Assembly (NCBI RefSeq): GCF_051401765.1
Contig: NC_135069.1
Coordinates: 11,076,501-11,140,500 of the forward strand
Length of the DNA stretch: 64,000 bases
Direction of reading: 5' to 3'
Origin: Calliopsis andreniformis
Taxonomy: Eukaryota > Arthropoda > Insecta > Hymenoptera > Andrenidae
Position 1 is the first letter of the stretch. Every line of letters begins with the position of its first letter. The translations under genes were made by a program, and so were the position numbers. Below are positions 46,793 through 59,520 of this stretch, piece by piece. Below the pieces are notes generated by a model, which saw nothing but the letters and a program-made list of their open reading frames with translations, did no database searches and had not been told where the DNA came from.

Positions 46793-46994
46793 ATGATCAG
46801 CATGGAGCTTCCGGCACACACGACGCAGCATGGTGCTCTTCACTTGGGGGTCAGTGTCGGAGTCAACCCAGGTGACCCAGCCGGAAGTACCTTGACCGCC
46901 ATTCATCCGCATCCTCAGGACCCCTTAGCCCTCCACCACCATAATCATGGAGCTGCAACACCCGGAGGTATACACGAGGACTCCAAGAAGAAAC
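46793..46994 (+). CDS. N-terminal coding exon of a His/Pro/Gly-rich protein, perhaps LIM-only (LMO/Beadex-like) regulator
   Basis: Sixty-seven codons plus one base, beginning MISMELPAHTTQHGALHLG and ending in an acidic-basic EDSKKK stretch at a GTATGT donor (46995). It contains HPHPQDP and LHHHNHG, so it is low-complexity and probably disordered, as in N-termini of transcription regulators. The first ATG (46793) follows an in-frame stop. The second in-frame ATG (46802) has the stronger context (A at -3, G at +4) and may be the real start. No signal peptide, membrane segment or catalytic motif. Phase 1 at the donor fits the microexon at 58202. A second donor-like GT at 46968 has the same phase. 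The family guess rests on general resemblance of an N-terminus preceding LIM domains; no LIM cysteines are in the window, so the gene symbol is left blank. Confidence 0.7.
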
Positions 46995-48549
46995 GTATGT
47001 TTCTCCTTATGAATCCATTTTCATTGTTTTATACTAAAGTAATGTCGCACGAGAAAGTCGAGAAATAACGTTAGTATGCAATATTTTGATGACTTAAAAA
47101 TCATGCAACAGATTAAAAGATCTATGTCACAGTTTGTAATATGAAGACATTTTTTTGCGACGCTAGACTTAACTATGTTGCAGTACCAATCAAAAGTTAG
47201 AATTAAAGTTAATCTTCTGAATTAAGAGTAACAAAGATCACCTTGTTACATACATATACATACAATTTAAATAACAATGGAGAATTATATTAATTTATTC
47301 ACTTTCTTATTTTGTATTAAAACAAAGTTTTAAAGTATTAACTTCAAGTTAAAACTACTTTGCTATATGACAAATATAAATAACTTTAATAAGAATTAAC
47401 GAGTCATTCCAAACGTTTGACTGGTAATGTAGATATAATTGCTTTATAACTTATAATTACTTACTATAGTAGACTTTTAACTTATTCAAGTATTACTTTA
47501 TTAAGTACTTTACTTGATAGAAGTAAATTGGTTGTTATCAATCTATTAAATTTAGTTCTCCATTGGAATTCGACATTGCAGGGGAGGTATTTAACCCATA
47601 TACACTACATATGGCGACAAATAATATTGCATTGGCCACAAAGTACACGTAATTGTCTCGAGTAATGCGAAAATATTAATTAAAATCAAAAAAATTTACT
47701 CTTGCAGAAAGCAAATCCTTCGCATAGAAACGTTGTTGAAGGAAAAGTGTTCTCACCGCAGTGTTAATAACTTTTTCTTTTCTGCCACTAGACGCCATTG
47801 AGTTTATATCGAATTCCAATAGAAAACCCCAGAGATTCATCACGTTAAATGAAAATATTACTGGAAGTTAGTGTGACTATAGCATCTTCATTCCTTGAAC
47901 GTCAAAACAAACGAGTTTTGATACCTGTCGCAAGGGACGCGTGATCGGTGTTTTATCAGAGTAATTGATCTTCTTGTTCGCGTTGTCGAGTCAATATCCA
48001 CACCGTAAAAACGGTCCACTGGTAATGCCGACAACTTGTATACTGGTTCTTCGCTGGCCATCAAGTATCAACACACTTGTGGGCATTCCTCAAATTCCCA
48101 CTACCACTTCTTTGTCCCTATTTAAGATTAGGCATGGAAGAATTTCTGTAGAAAGACACATTTTTATGCTTTTATTAAACACAAATAAATGATTAAAAAA
48201 TAAACTAAAATTTCTATTATGGTTTCAAGGTATTCTCAACTTAACGAAGGAAGACCTGATCGAAAGAGGAAAGTACTCAATATTTCTGTTGGGTTCTTCT
48301 AAAATATATTCAGATTTGAAAGACCTGAAATTTTTAAATTACTCTTTCAATTAAAATTCTTAGTATTTATATCTTCAATTCTGTAGAGGTATGTGTAAAT
48401 CTTTAATAGCTTTCCTTTTAAGCTAGACATAAATAATGAAGACACATGTTATATAAATTTTACTTCTTTCGGAAGACTATAGTTCATGTAAGTTAAACAT
48501 ATTAAGAATGAAATATTACGATTAGATTGTCAATAACTATCGATAATTA

Positions 48550-49060
48550 CTATGCTCAGGCATAAGCAGTATCAGAAGCACGACGACGTATTTTTTCCTG
48601 ACGTTCGAAGGAAGCGACAGATAATAACATGGTCATATTTTTCGTGCGATTTCAAGCCAATAGGAATGTTGTACAGGCAAAAAGGCCGGAGCACGTGCTT
48701 CGTAGAAAGCCACGATAAATCTTTGTCCATGGCGGCCGATGCTTCTATTACGATCATACGCGATGACGATGCCATCACGTTCGCTGAGTCAACTTGGAAT
48801 TCAGAAATAGTTTGATAGAATCTCCGAAGTCTAGACTCCAGACTGTCCTGCAGAAAATTGCCAGTCTTCCTTTCCCGCGTTGCGGAGGTTTGAAGTGCTT
48901 GACAGAGGAAATTTTACGATCGGCATTATCCGTCTTCTCCAAGACGAATGGATCCACTTTCAGACGTGATTTGTCAATTACGCAGATGCTAGAAATGATT
49001 TACGGTGCAATTGTCTGTTTCATGGTACGGCGCGGTCCCATAAGAAAATTTGCCTGACTA
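48550..49060. other. Intronic GC-richer island
   Basis: CG-rich block with overlapping frames of 60-87 codons on both strands, none recognisable. It is non-repetitive and is a reasonable candidate for an intronic enhancer. Confidence 0.3.
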
Positions 49061-50701
49061 AATTTATACTTTCGTTAATTTCATTTGTACAATAGAAATT
49101 TGAAATTTCAGTCATACCAATTGCTTCGTTCTTTATTGTTAACAATGCTAGTGTATAATATCGATTACTTTCTCCAATAATGATATAACTTAAAAATCAT
49201 AATTTTTCGAGAAGTAAGGATATAACTTCATTTCATGCAAAAATCGATTTTTAATTCTAATAATTTAAAAACAGTTAATCTTTTAGTTATGTTATTATTG
49301 CAACAAATGAGCGATATGTATTTTCATAAATAAATAATGGTGTATTGAAGTGTATTCAATAGTCCAGTTTTACGGAATGTGGAAATTTATTTTAGACATA
49401 ACGAATCATTAATAATATTGAATTTTCGTCAAATTAATTAATATCAACGCTAAAAAAGTAGCTTCTAAAGTCGTTCGAAAAATTTTGAGGTAGATTCTGG
49501 CATCCATACTAGTACTATGAAAATATTATTCATCTTTAACATAAATTGCAACGTTGATTTAATTATATAATATAATAGACTTTTGAAGCATTTGTCAAGT
49601 ATGATATATCCACTGCTTACAACTTAAGTTGTTTTCAAGAAAATATATCTAGACTTAAAATTTCTTTATCGCGTTATAATGCCATGGTTTGGTACCGTAT
49701 TACCATGATACCATTAAGATCATGTTATCGGTGCATCAATATCAACTTAATTGAATCTTATCCTTATGGGACATCAAGTCAGGCGATACACGCCGACCCT
49801 TCATCAAAGACCGGCAGAACAAGAGCCGCGTGAAAGGCCTTCTTGTTACGTACGGAACAATCGAGTTAACTGAAATTGCTTCGAGATTCTCGACAATGAT
49901 CTTTGGAGAACTTGTACATACATGTGTACGCCATATATTTACCCGGTAGTATTATCTATTCGAGACTGAAAATTTCAGTCAAAATTAAAATTTGCATGAT
50001 TGATCATGAAATTTGTAAAAAAGTTTTTTAATACTTAGTTGCTATAGATATAACTTGAGCTTCGTTGAAGTTATAGGATATAATAGTAAATATTGTTTAA
50101 TACTAAAAAGTTAGTTATTGGTCTTGGATATAAATTTTAGAATTGTTAGTTTTTGTTCGAGTTTCGGGGAAAAACACTACGATTTTTAATATTTTGCTTT
50201 AATATTAATTACAACTTCGTTATTAAATTTTCGAATAGGCACTATTACATTTATTTACATTTTTATTTATGTAAGTAAATATTTACATTAGATGTTACGA
50301 CACTCAAACATTCTATTAATTTCAAGATTTACTGTTTATATTATTATTTAACTATTATTGCTTTGATGTGACTTAATAATGATGTCAACAATATTTTGAA
50401 CTCAGCTACTTTTTATTATGAAACTAAAGCAGTACCTATATTAAATGTAAATAAAACTCTGCTTGATTAACAATAACAAAATGGATAACATATAATAAGT
50501 TAATAGCTGCTAATAGTTAATGTACCTAGAATTGATATTTTATCAAAATATCAGTATTTTAAAACTGTCATTCCTTCAAATATATTATGTATAAGTATGC
50601 GATGAAGGGTCATCATAATCAGGCATAATATAGTACAGATATTAAAGTAATCGTAAAAGAAGCACAGTCAGATAAAATTTAAAACATTCAAATTTTTTTA
50701 G

Positions 50702-51104
50702 AAGGTATTCAACAATATACAGATGTCAGAAAGTTTAAAGGATAATTCTATATGTCGAGATATTAATTATTGAAAGAACGTCTACAGTGTACGAGAAATG
50801 TATGTGTCTGAGTAGACATATTCTACTGTCTTATTCTACTAACGTCATTGCGTCTGACCTGGCTAATGTATGCCAGAAGTAGAAGAAGTCTTCAAGTCAG
50901 ACATTTTAGGCACACCTTAGCTATACCTTTAATAATCAATACCTTGAAAATGAAGCCTCAAATTCAATTTTCTTATTTTTGATTTTCGTTTTATTAAGAT
51001 TTCTAGAAACATTCTATGTCTCTAGTTCTAGAAACTAAGATCTCAAACTAAACTTTATTGTTTTTAATTTTCATTCTACTTTGATTTCTAGAATCACTCT
51101 ACAG
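50702..51104. mobile_element. Palindromic MITE family, copy E
   Basis: The left arm (AGATGTCAGAAAGTTTAAAG, then TTCTATATGTCGAGATATTA) and right arm (TTTGATTTTCGTTTTATTAAG, TTTCTAGAA) match the family. The centre holds TATTCTACTGTCTTATTCTA and GAAGTAGAAGAAGTCTTCAA. The right arm is partly duplicated in tandem: the segment about 50960-51016 (CTCAAATTC...TTCTAGAA) recurs at about 51041-51093. The element lies within the 11.2-kb intron. Confidence 0.7.
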
Positions 51105-51289
51105 AATCCACTAAAAAATTGCTATTTTTAAAAATAAAAATCAGTACCTATTTCAGTCATATTAACCCTCAAGAATCAAGAATAAACTTTGCAAAACAAT
51201 ATTATATTTCAATATTATTTCAAGTAATACCTCTACGTAAAGTGTACAAGTGTACATACAAAGGATATTAGTTGAAGGGATAGTTCTCC

Positions 51290-51660
51290 GGAAACAGTAA
51301 TCGCACTAAGAACGCTCATTGTGGTGGAGTCGCGCACCTACACGTGTGTAGTCGTTCTTGACGTTGAAAGAGAATGATGCTGGTTAAGGAAGATGAAAGG
51401 TTGCCGCCGTGGCAGCAGCCACTAACACCGCACGAGCTAACGTAAACGAGGGAAAAGGAGAAAGGGAGAAAGGAAGAGAAAGAAGAGATCCGAGGGGGGT
51501 CGTTAATTCTAATGATATCAGGTATTTGACAGAAAGAGCCACGATCAGTTGGTGGACCCCACATGCTCGTGGTAGCTTGCATTTCTGACTGCATTGACAT
51601 GCTGATACACCTTTTTACAAGCGAATCCTTACGCGATGATTTGAATGATTTCAGAGTCTG
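51290..51660. other. Intronic GC-richer island with a homopurine tract
   Basis: Includes an uninterrupted run of 41 purines on the plus strand at 51448-51488, able to form triplex or GAGA-type protein sites. The 116-codon minus-strand frame (51316-51666) spans this tract, giving a Ser/Phe-rich low-complexity peptide, and is not supported. Confidence 0.4.
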
Positions 51661-54600
51661 TTTCAAATCGTCTCGATAAAACCATAACTTAGTTTTATAA
51701 AATATGGAAGTGTTCTATTTCACAGTCATATTATAGTCTTATATTCTAGTGATTTTTAGTCGTTGATTTTTTCAACAACTTTTCTAACATAAAATATGTT
51801 TTCTTATCTGTTATTTTTTGAATATAAAATTTCTTCTCAATTTTTATTAACTCACTAGTGTATAATAATCCTTATAAGTTACTTATTTGATTGTTTATAC
51901 AATTAAGGTAGGTCTTAGCCAACTATAATGGTCAAATGGAAGTTCATTACTAAACGATGAATATTATATTGGTATAATACTATGTAAATTATAGTACTAA
52001 TTTTTAATAGTATAGAGATTTATTGAAAAAAGTTCAACTTTAATGTAATGGGTGCAACATGAAAATAGGATATTCAATTGACTAATGCTTGGCTATAATT
52101 GACTAGTTTCCTTGCAATTGACAGACAAATTTTTACACAAATCTGTTTTTTCATTAACAATTACGAAAAAATTATACGAACATTTTATTGAAATTAATGA
52201 ATTTACATCAGAATACTTCAATATCATTTTATTCTACTTTTACTAACATACTTAAATATATTTCAGTCATTTTAGACAAAACGTGTCTGAGAAGCAGTTT
52301 TTTTCGATTCTTCCATATTGTACGATATTAAAATCTGAAAACTTTGATTAATAATTTCGTGATAATTGTACGGTGTATCGATTCCATAATTTGCACAAAG
52401 ATAGCTTGTAGTCCAAATTAGTTTTGCTGAAAATTTGAACGAAGTCTTTACCTTTTGCGTTTAGCGAAGAACTAGCTTAAACCACTATTCTGTTTCGTTC
52501 TATTTCCGAACTTTTCATATCAAACTTTCAATGCTATCACCTTCTGTCTTTCTTTTTTTATACTCATTTCACTTTTGAACAGTCAGAAAGCAGAAATTTT
52601 TGCAAGCAGTTAGGAGGAAAGCTGTGGTGTGTCAAACTTTATCTGTCATCATTGATAGACTATTAAAGCTTCTTGTATAAGCAAACGACAGAAACTATTA
52701 ATAAAACCTACTTGAATAGCATATCAAAGTGGATTTATAGGATAAGTACCTACATGGTTACTTTAATATTACATTGCAATGAAAGACTTTACAATGCTTA
52801 TTACTTATTATAGTAAGAATCATTTCCTTACATTGCATCCTCATCCAATAACAGATGTATCAAGTAATTGTATCAAGATCAGAACTAATTGCATTTGCTG
52901 ATATTAACGTTAATCAAACCTCAAGCTTTGTTAATGCAATTCTAAATATTTGTCGATTCACGCTGAGACTGGCTATTCGAATTAAATTGATCACGGGGGA
53001 CCACCTTGGCCCGTTGTGTGAGTACCTACATCTCGATCGTCAGAGATCGATATCATTAGTCTCACGGTCAACGACGACAGCCGCGGAAGATCATTTTGAT
53101 AGTGACAGACAAAGCCAATAATTCATCGTTAACTAACGATCATTTTATTCCTACATTCCTTCAATTCCTTAACTTGTTTAAGTGACGAAATTTGAAAGAT
53201 TTGTAGCGAAATTATCAAAAATTTTACTAATATTGATGCTTTGCAATGATTCTAGTAGCTAACGATATAAATATCAAAATCGGTTCAATTTTTTTAAATA
53301 TATTTTAAGAATTATCTAGATAGGATTTTCATACTTTTTGACGTAAGTAGGAAATGTATACAAAATAAGTTTATTTAAATTATCTTGTGACTTATGTGAA
53401 AACTGAAAATTAAATATTACGTTACTTAAAAAATAGAGCACGTTCTAATATTGTACCTTTCGCTAATTACAACATTATCCACCTGTCAGTATGTTTTAAC
53501 GACGGAGAACATGTGCAATTATATGAAAGGGAAGAAATAAAAGTTTGCAGAAACGTAACTGGATGAAACATAAATTGAGTTCTTATGTACCTACTTTCAT
53601 TTTTATTGTGCTTTTCGATTTTCTTGTATCAATCATCGAGCGACAATGTCTTGATAGCGAATTTAATTGCATCGATAGAGCAAGCAATGGTAGATCACTC
53701 TTCGATTACCTCTAGTAGCGCGTGTTTATCCAGTTGCAATAATTTGTAATTAATACTTCACTATATGCAGTGGCTGTTGCAACGTCTCACCTAATGCTAC
53801 GGAGAATTATATGCTTTGCTAACCACATGATGCTATCAATTCGTCTCACTGAGACCGGGGTTCAGTTTTGCCACGACTTTGTAATCTATTTAATACAACT
53901 AATTCACATTCCTTCTTCTACAAATACATATAAGGAAGGTACTGGTTATTAAATAAAGTTTAATGAAAATGTTCGTCAGATCGGATTAAAGAATTACAGT
54001 TTGCTCAAAATATATCACATTCGAAGAAATTGGAAAAAATTGGAGTTCTCGATGATTGCTTTTTTGATTAACTGAAGCCAACAAATTCATAATATTAATG
54101 TTGTAAAAACTGTCTATTTGTTACTCGTCATATGTTAGTATTTATAAACACTTAAATAAGTGTTTGTTTGTACTAATGATTTTTAATATCGTTCAGAATG
54201 TTTAAGATTAAATAAATACTATTTAAAAATAAATTTGTACAATTGTGTCCTAGTTATTAAGTATAACCCATTTTGAATTGAAGTAAGATTTCGATAGGGT
54301 TAGAAATATTCGTATCAAGGATAAAATATGTAATCATGTGGCGAGCCAGGAATTTCATATGCATCGAAACTGTCCGCCTCTGTAAAGAAACGTGATGATG
54401 AATGCAACGTTGTAAAACCTGCCTCTGGAACTTGCCGTCATACAAAATTAACAAGTTTATTTCACAACTTATGTCAAAGAAGTAGAGTCCTTCGCACTTT
54501 GTCAGTTCGAATGAAAAATTAGTATCACATTGACAATCGTTTCATATCTACTGTTCCTTGATTCTTGTAACATTTAAGTGTCTGACAATATACTGAAATT

Positions 54601-57600
54601 AATCGGAGGCCTAATACTTTTTACAGTTGAAATGCAATTAATTGTGTTTTATTTTCACGACTTGTGTATGATCCTAAATTCATTCATATCGATAGGAACA
54701 ATTCTCTGCGAAAATTAATGTCGAAAAACAAGATAGGTACACTGCATCTTATAATTATGAGATCAACTTGTAATATTTAAATCATATATTAAATTAAGTG
54801 AAGCTGGATAAAGGTAAAATGAGGATATGAAAATGCCCATACCTTTAATTAAAAAGTAAACTATTTCATAATAGTTATACCAATTGTATTTCAATCATAA
54901 GATAGAATGAGTAGAACTTTTAGAACGATTTTATAATTATAGAACGCAGTGTATAACAAAAGTTCGAAATCCATAAAGGATTATGATATTCGCATGTTCG
55001 AAATTTAAATATATTTTACTTTTCCTATTTAACTCGAGAAATTTCAAGACGAATGAAATATAATACATTCATCTATTTAAATAAAGTAAACGAAAGAAAA
55101 GAATATAATACATTGTGTAGAAAGGTAGCTTTTACAACTCATGCCTCTCATAAAGAGATTAAGTTTATTTGAAGACCCTACAGGTATTTAACCCATAGTC
55201 ACGTGATTAGTACTCTGCGTATGCGCAGTCGCGGTTCTCGGAATTCCCTCGCGTATCGTTCAGACGTCAAAACTGTCCCTCGATTTTCATTTACTTTTTC
55301 GTAGAACAAACTTTTAATTCTACATTATTCAATTCAATTTTAATGTTCGTAGTTTCAATATCTCGGCTTTTTGTGTTTTCTCATAAAAATTCAAGTAAGA
55401 AAATATCGGTAGATTATCTTTTCCAATTACATGATCATCGTAGATTAACCCTATGTATTATGGAAACGTTGGAAAAGGAACGATAGAACTGAGGGTACAA
55501 GTGGAACAGTTGCGGAACGATATGGAATGGGGAACTTGAAGTCACGGTTTGGAATTCTTACCAGTCCCTTAATATTTGTGTTAAAATAGTTCAGTTTGTG
55601 AGTTTTCAATTAAAATTGTATTTAAAATGATTCCTTGTACGACAAAGTTATCAGAAGAGTGTTATCTCAAAAATCTTTCAGTGTAGATTATAGTTTTTCG
55701 AAATTCTCTATAACCCTATCAATGCATCATCGATATTTCGTTGAAGCCTCCTTTTATAACACAAAAGTGCGCGAAATTTGAATCATGTAGAAGAGTGAAG
55801 TGGACCATTCTTTATAAATAAAGGCAGTGATTTCTTTCGTAAATCAGCGGCTTTGAATGTTGAACAGGTATGTGATTTCTGATTATGAATAAACTATAGA
55901 CTTTTGTGCATTTATGGAAAATTTAATAATGTAAAGATATACAAAATGCATGTAATTATAAATATAATGAAATATTCAAAGTAGAGTACCTGCCTACGTA
56001 TTATAAACGAATACTTCACTTAAAGAAAAAAGGTGAATTTAGGAAATCTGTTTAATTTATACGCTTAATTTACATTTTTAATGGTTATTATAACAAAATA
56101 TGTCTTTTATAAAAGAAATTATAGGTATTTATATGATATTAAATTCAAAGTATCGATACTATTATTATTTTATTGTAAATTACTAACTTAATTTACAGTT
56201 TTATAGTATCTTTCAGATTTTACACAATTTTTTTCGTTTCAAATAAAGAATGTTTTGAACCATATAATTCCATTAACTTTATGAATCTTACATTCACTAG
56301 GAATTCTCCTTAATTACATTTATAACCTTCATTCATACCATAAATGACTAAACAATTGTCTCAAAAAAAATCTTGTCAAAGCATATTTTTCGTTTGTTTT
56401 CTATTATGGCATCTGCAAGTGACTAGTAGCATGTGATATATATTTGTTTGTATTGTTCTTTAGCAAGAAAGTGTTCGGGGGGAGATAGCAACAGGTTATT
56501 TATGGGGTTAAATAAAGGAGCACTATGCGATGCTGCGATACCAGGCAGTAGTACAAATAGGTTGCAACTCGCTGCCATACCCTGCTATCTTTCCTCGTTG
56601 CAAGTTGTCATGATGCACAACGTGCAACATTAGAAGCCACTCTTTTTGCAGACATGAATTCTCGTTCTGAATTTCGACGCAGTTTACACAATAAGACTTG
56701 AACACAAGACTTCTCCTTTTGTAAGAAATTCCAACTTCATCGCTAGAATAAGTGGATTTTTATTACTGAGACTTGAATTTCAGTGGAATGTTGTTTTTGA
56801 ATCAAATTAGATAAGTCGAGTAGGGTCAACTAGGTCGATTAATTGAAGAGTGTTCGATGTCAGGTGATTAGATCGTTATTCATTTTCTTTAGCATGCGTG
56901 TTCTGAGCGTAATGGTACTCTGAATTCATTGGTTTAGTAATGATGCACGATTTTGAGGTTACAAAGACTTTATTTAATCCTCGAATAGTAGGCCACTTTG
57001 ACGAGTGAATGACGATTTTCGAGTCCATTCTGACTAAAATATAAATTCTTTATCTATTTTTTCAATAAAGTTTTGTGTTACTATATTTGTAACTTTTTTA
57101 TATGTTAGTGCTTGTTTTCACAAGATTGTTTATCTATTTTTAATAGAATTATTACTGTTAGCCATTAACTCAGCGAACACGTAAAATATAATATTGTTTA
57201 TTGGATGCATATGACATACATATAGTGCATATATGATAACTATCGTATTATTTGTGTATAATTATTATTCTTGGTTAAACTTCGTTTCGAGGGATCCAAA
57301 ATTTACGATCTAAAAATACCAACTTAAGTTTAGGAATCCATTGGTTTGAAAATTTCGCGTATGTAAAATTTAGCGGTTTTAGTTTAGCCTAAAACTTATT
57401 TTTTATTATTTCGACGTCATATTTGCTCCCATTCATAAGATCATGTGAATTGTAGGTAGAAGAAATCTCCAGTTAGTTCTAATCTCCTGAACCTGAACGG
57501 TTAAGGTCATTCAAAAATTGTTTCAATAGATACTAAAATTTCTTCATTTGATACATTTTATTAATAATTATCTCTGTGATATGTAGAACAAGCTCAATAT

Positions 57601-58201
57601 GAAGTAGTTACGTCCAGTATGCAATCAAGCATATATTCATACATATGTAGATACACAGTTTATTCTGTAAACCCGTTTAGCGTTTTATTTTGAGCTAAGC
57701 TAGGAATATCAACCAGCTAGGAATACTAGATAATATTAAATATAAGGATGTTGTTACTATGGATAACAGCAATGTTATTTATCATTTATGATTGTAAAAA
57801 GTACATTACTGGTTTTTCGTAGTAAAAATTGAAATTTAAGTTTCTTTTTATCACTTTTCTATTAATCTATGTTTATTAGAACAGTAAATACAAACATTAT
57901 TATTCAAAAACATATTCTTGCTCACAAGAATAAATGCATTTTTGTTATTATTATGTACCAATTTTTGCTGAGACAAAATTTGCAAATCTGCGAATACAAA
58001 ACGAAATACTAAATCATTATATACAAAAATTTACATTTAACTTATTGTTACCTTTGTATACCCAAATATTTTATGATTGTTTCGATTTTACATTCTATCT
58101 ATGAAAAGGAGACCAACATGATCTACGCAAATACAATTTTATTCGCATTGCCCATAATTTCAGATGTCAATATAAAATTTCGTTTTCTTTTTTTTGAACA
58201 G

Positions 58202-58231
58202 ATGATGGCAGTCACGGGATGAACCAAGATG
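58202..58231 (+). CDS. 30-nt in-frame microexon
   Basis: Acceptor AG at 58200-58201 after a long T-rich tract, and donor GTGAGTGG at 58232. The length is a multiple of three and the phase is 1 at both ends, so joined to the exon ending at 46994 it adds ten residues: CAT (His) across the junction, then DGSHGMNQD, with one base left for the next exon. The frame stays open and the residues resemble the preceding His/Gly-rich tail. Skipping would keep the frame, so it is a natural cassette exon. The next exon lies beyond the window. Confidence 0.6.
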
Positions 58232-58270
58232 GTGAGTGGAACAAATTTCAATTTGATCTAGTCAAACGGT

Positions 58271-58934
58271 AAACTGCAGTGTTATGGATTGAAAATCGTT
58301 GAATAAGAACGACCACAGTCTTTAACCTAGAGATGGAATCGTCTTTTTTTTGAGACATCATGGTGTCCTGTCATCGGTTTCGTGGTCAATCCTGTGATCT
58401 ATGAAAACGAATTAAGAGTAAGTGAGGCAGAACAACTCCAGTTCTAGAATTTGAAGATAATAATCTTTAACACCTCGGTTAATGTGGTGACAAGATTGTA
58501 ACAAACAATATGGTGGGACCACTGCGATTTCATTATGCAAAAATAGTAACAATCAGAAAATTCAAAATTTTTCAATCCATTAATTTCTGTGAGTTATCTA
58601 TGCATGTTTTTCACACTGAATATTAAAAGATGAGTTAGTAGATCTACATATCGCGCGCTGGACATAAATATGGCACTAATGGATTCCCAGTGTTTTATTA
58701 GAGTATAAATATAATTTTTATTGAAATAAAAGTCGAGGATAATAGGTCCTAGTATTATAAACACTTGATAAGAAATTACGAATCTGCCATATTTACTAGC
58801 CCTATTATTCTTGAGTATATAGCATTTATGAGGGCATTTATATCAGTAAAGTGACACAAAGTGAAGGTGACGATTATTCACAATTTTTAATCAAGAATTG
58901 AAAGGGATTTTCAATCCAGGAAACACTGCAGTTT
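58271..58934. mobile_element. TIR element, 664 bp, non-autonomous
   Basis: AAACTGCAGTGTTATGGATT at the left and the reverse complement of the right end, AAACTGCAGTGTTTCCTGGA, match; the repeats run about 29 nt to GGATTGAAAATC. No transposase frame. The CAGTGTT word suggests hAT or Tc1-like ancestry, but target duplications are not clear. The element starts 40 bp after the microexon. Confidence 0.7.
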
Positions 58935-59029
58935 GACAAGAGAATTAGAAGGAGTTAGACTAAAGCGGTAAACAACAGATAAGTTTGACATAAACATGAA
59001 CGCAGTTATCAACGATCCCGTTATAATTA

Positions 59030-59520
59030 AATCTAAGGAGAATGGTAAAAATGAACTAACACCTTGATCGCTTTATCGGTTCCACATCCGATTATAAGAC
59101 ATAAGCAATTGCTTCTAGCCTGCTTTTATCGCTGTTGACACAGCTCCTACGAGATTTAATTGGTCCGTCACGCTGATAAACTTTATTTTTGTGCACGTTA
59201 GAGAGCATCTTAATAAATTATCGCTGCGATCCGATTCGATGGAGACGGAATTATTAATCGTACCAGGATAATGGTTTCTTTCGCGTCGCTGAAATCGTGT
59301 CGCAGCGAAGAGAAATATATCTTCGCGGATCTGTCATGGCTGGAGATCGATGCAAAGTTGCGTTTCAGCAGTGGAACAATAAATCGAGTGGCTAAAAGCA
59401 GGATAGCGTTGACGTCAGATGATAACATCTGGAATGTTCGCGATACTTTGTTGAAGATATTGAATTCGACTCTTTTCTCTGCTCTAGTTTTGGAACATTT
59501 CATCAATCTTTTTTGTAGCA
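59030..59520. other. Intronic GC-richer island
   Basis: Non-repetitive, with GATAA- and TAAT-type words. Frames open on both strands (86 codons plus, 103 codons minus) over the same interval show no family signature. Candidate enhancer. Confidence 0.3.

Larger units (their letters stand above)
46995..58201 (+). other. Intron of about 11.2 kb
   Basis: Bounded by a GTATGT donor and a TTTTCTTTTTTTTGAACAG acceptor. Mostly AT-rich. It holds GC-richer islands at about 48550-49060, 49770-49900, 51290-51660 and 52980-53110, one palindromic MITE (50702-51104) and a homopurine tract (51448-51488). The frames at 47965-49057 and 52855-53121 show no family signature. No other exon with convincing splice sites was found. 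If the first donor is not used, translation runs on to a stop near 47066. Confidence 0.65.

Noticed and set aside
47990..48140. Minus-strand KKW/W words considered as a piggyBac transposase remnant
   Set aside because: The reading frame is broken and the following residues do not match the family; similarity is too short.
51316..51666. 116-codon minus-strand frame
   Set aside because: Crosses the homopurine tract, giving a Ser/Phe-rich low-complexity peptide.
58163..58201. Alternative acceptor CATAATTTCAG about 38 nt upstream of the microexon
   Set aside because: It would read into AT-rich intron sequence (ATGTCAATATAAAATTTC) and meets an in-frame TAA shortly after; the T-rich acceptor at 58200 is better.
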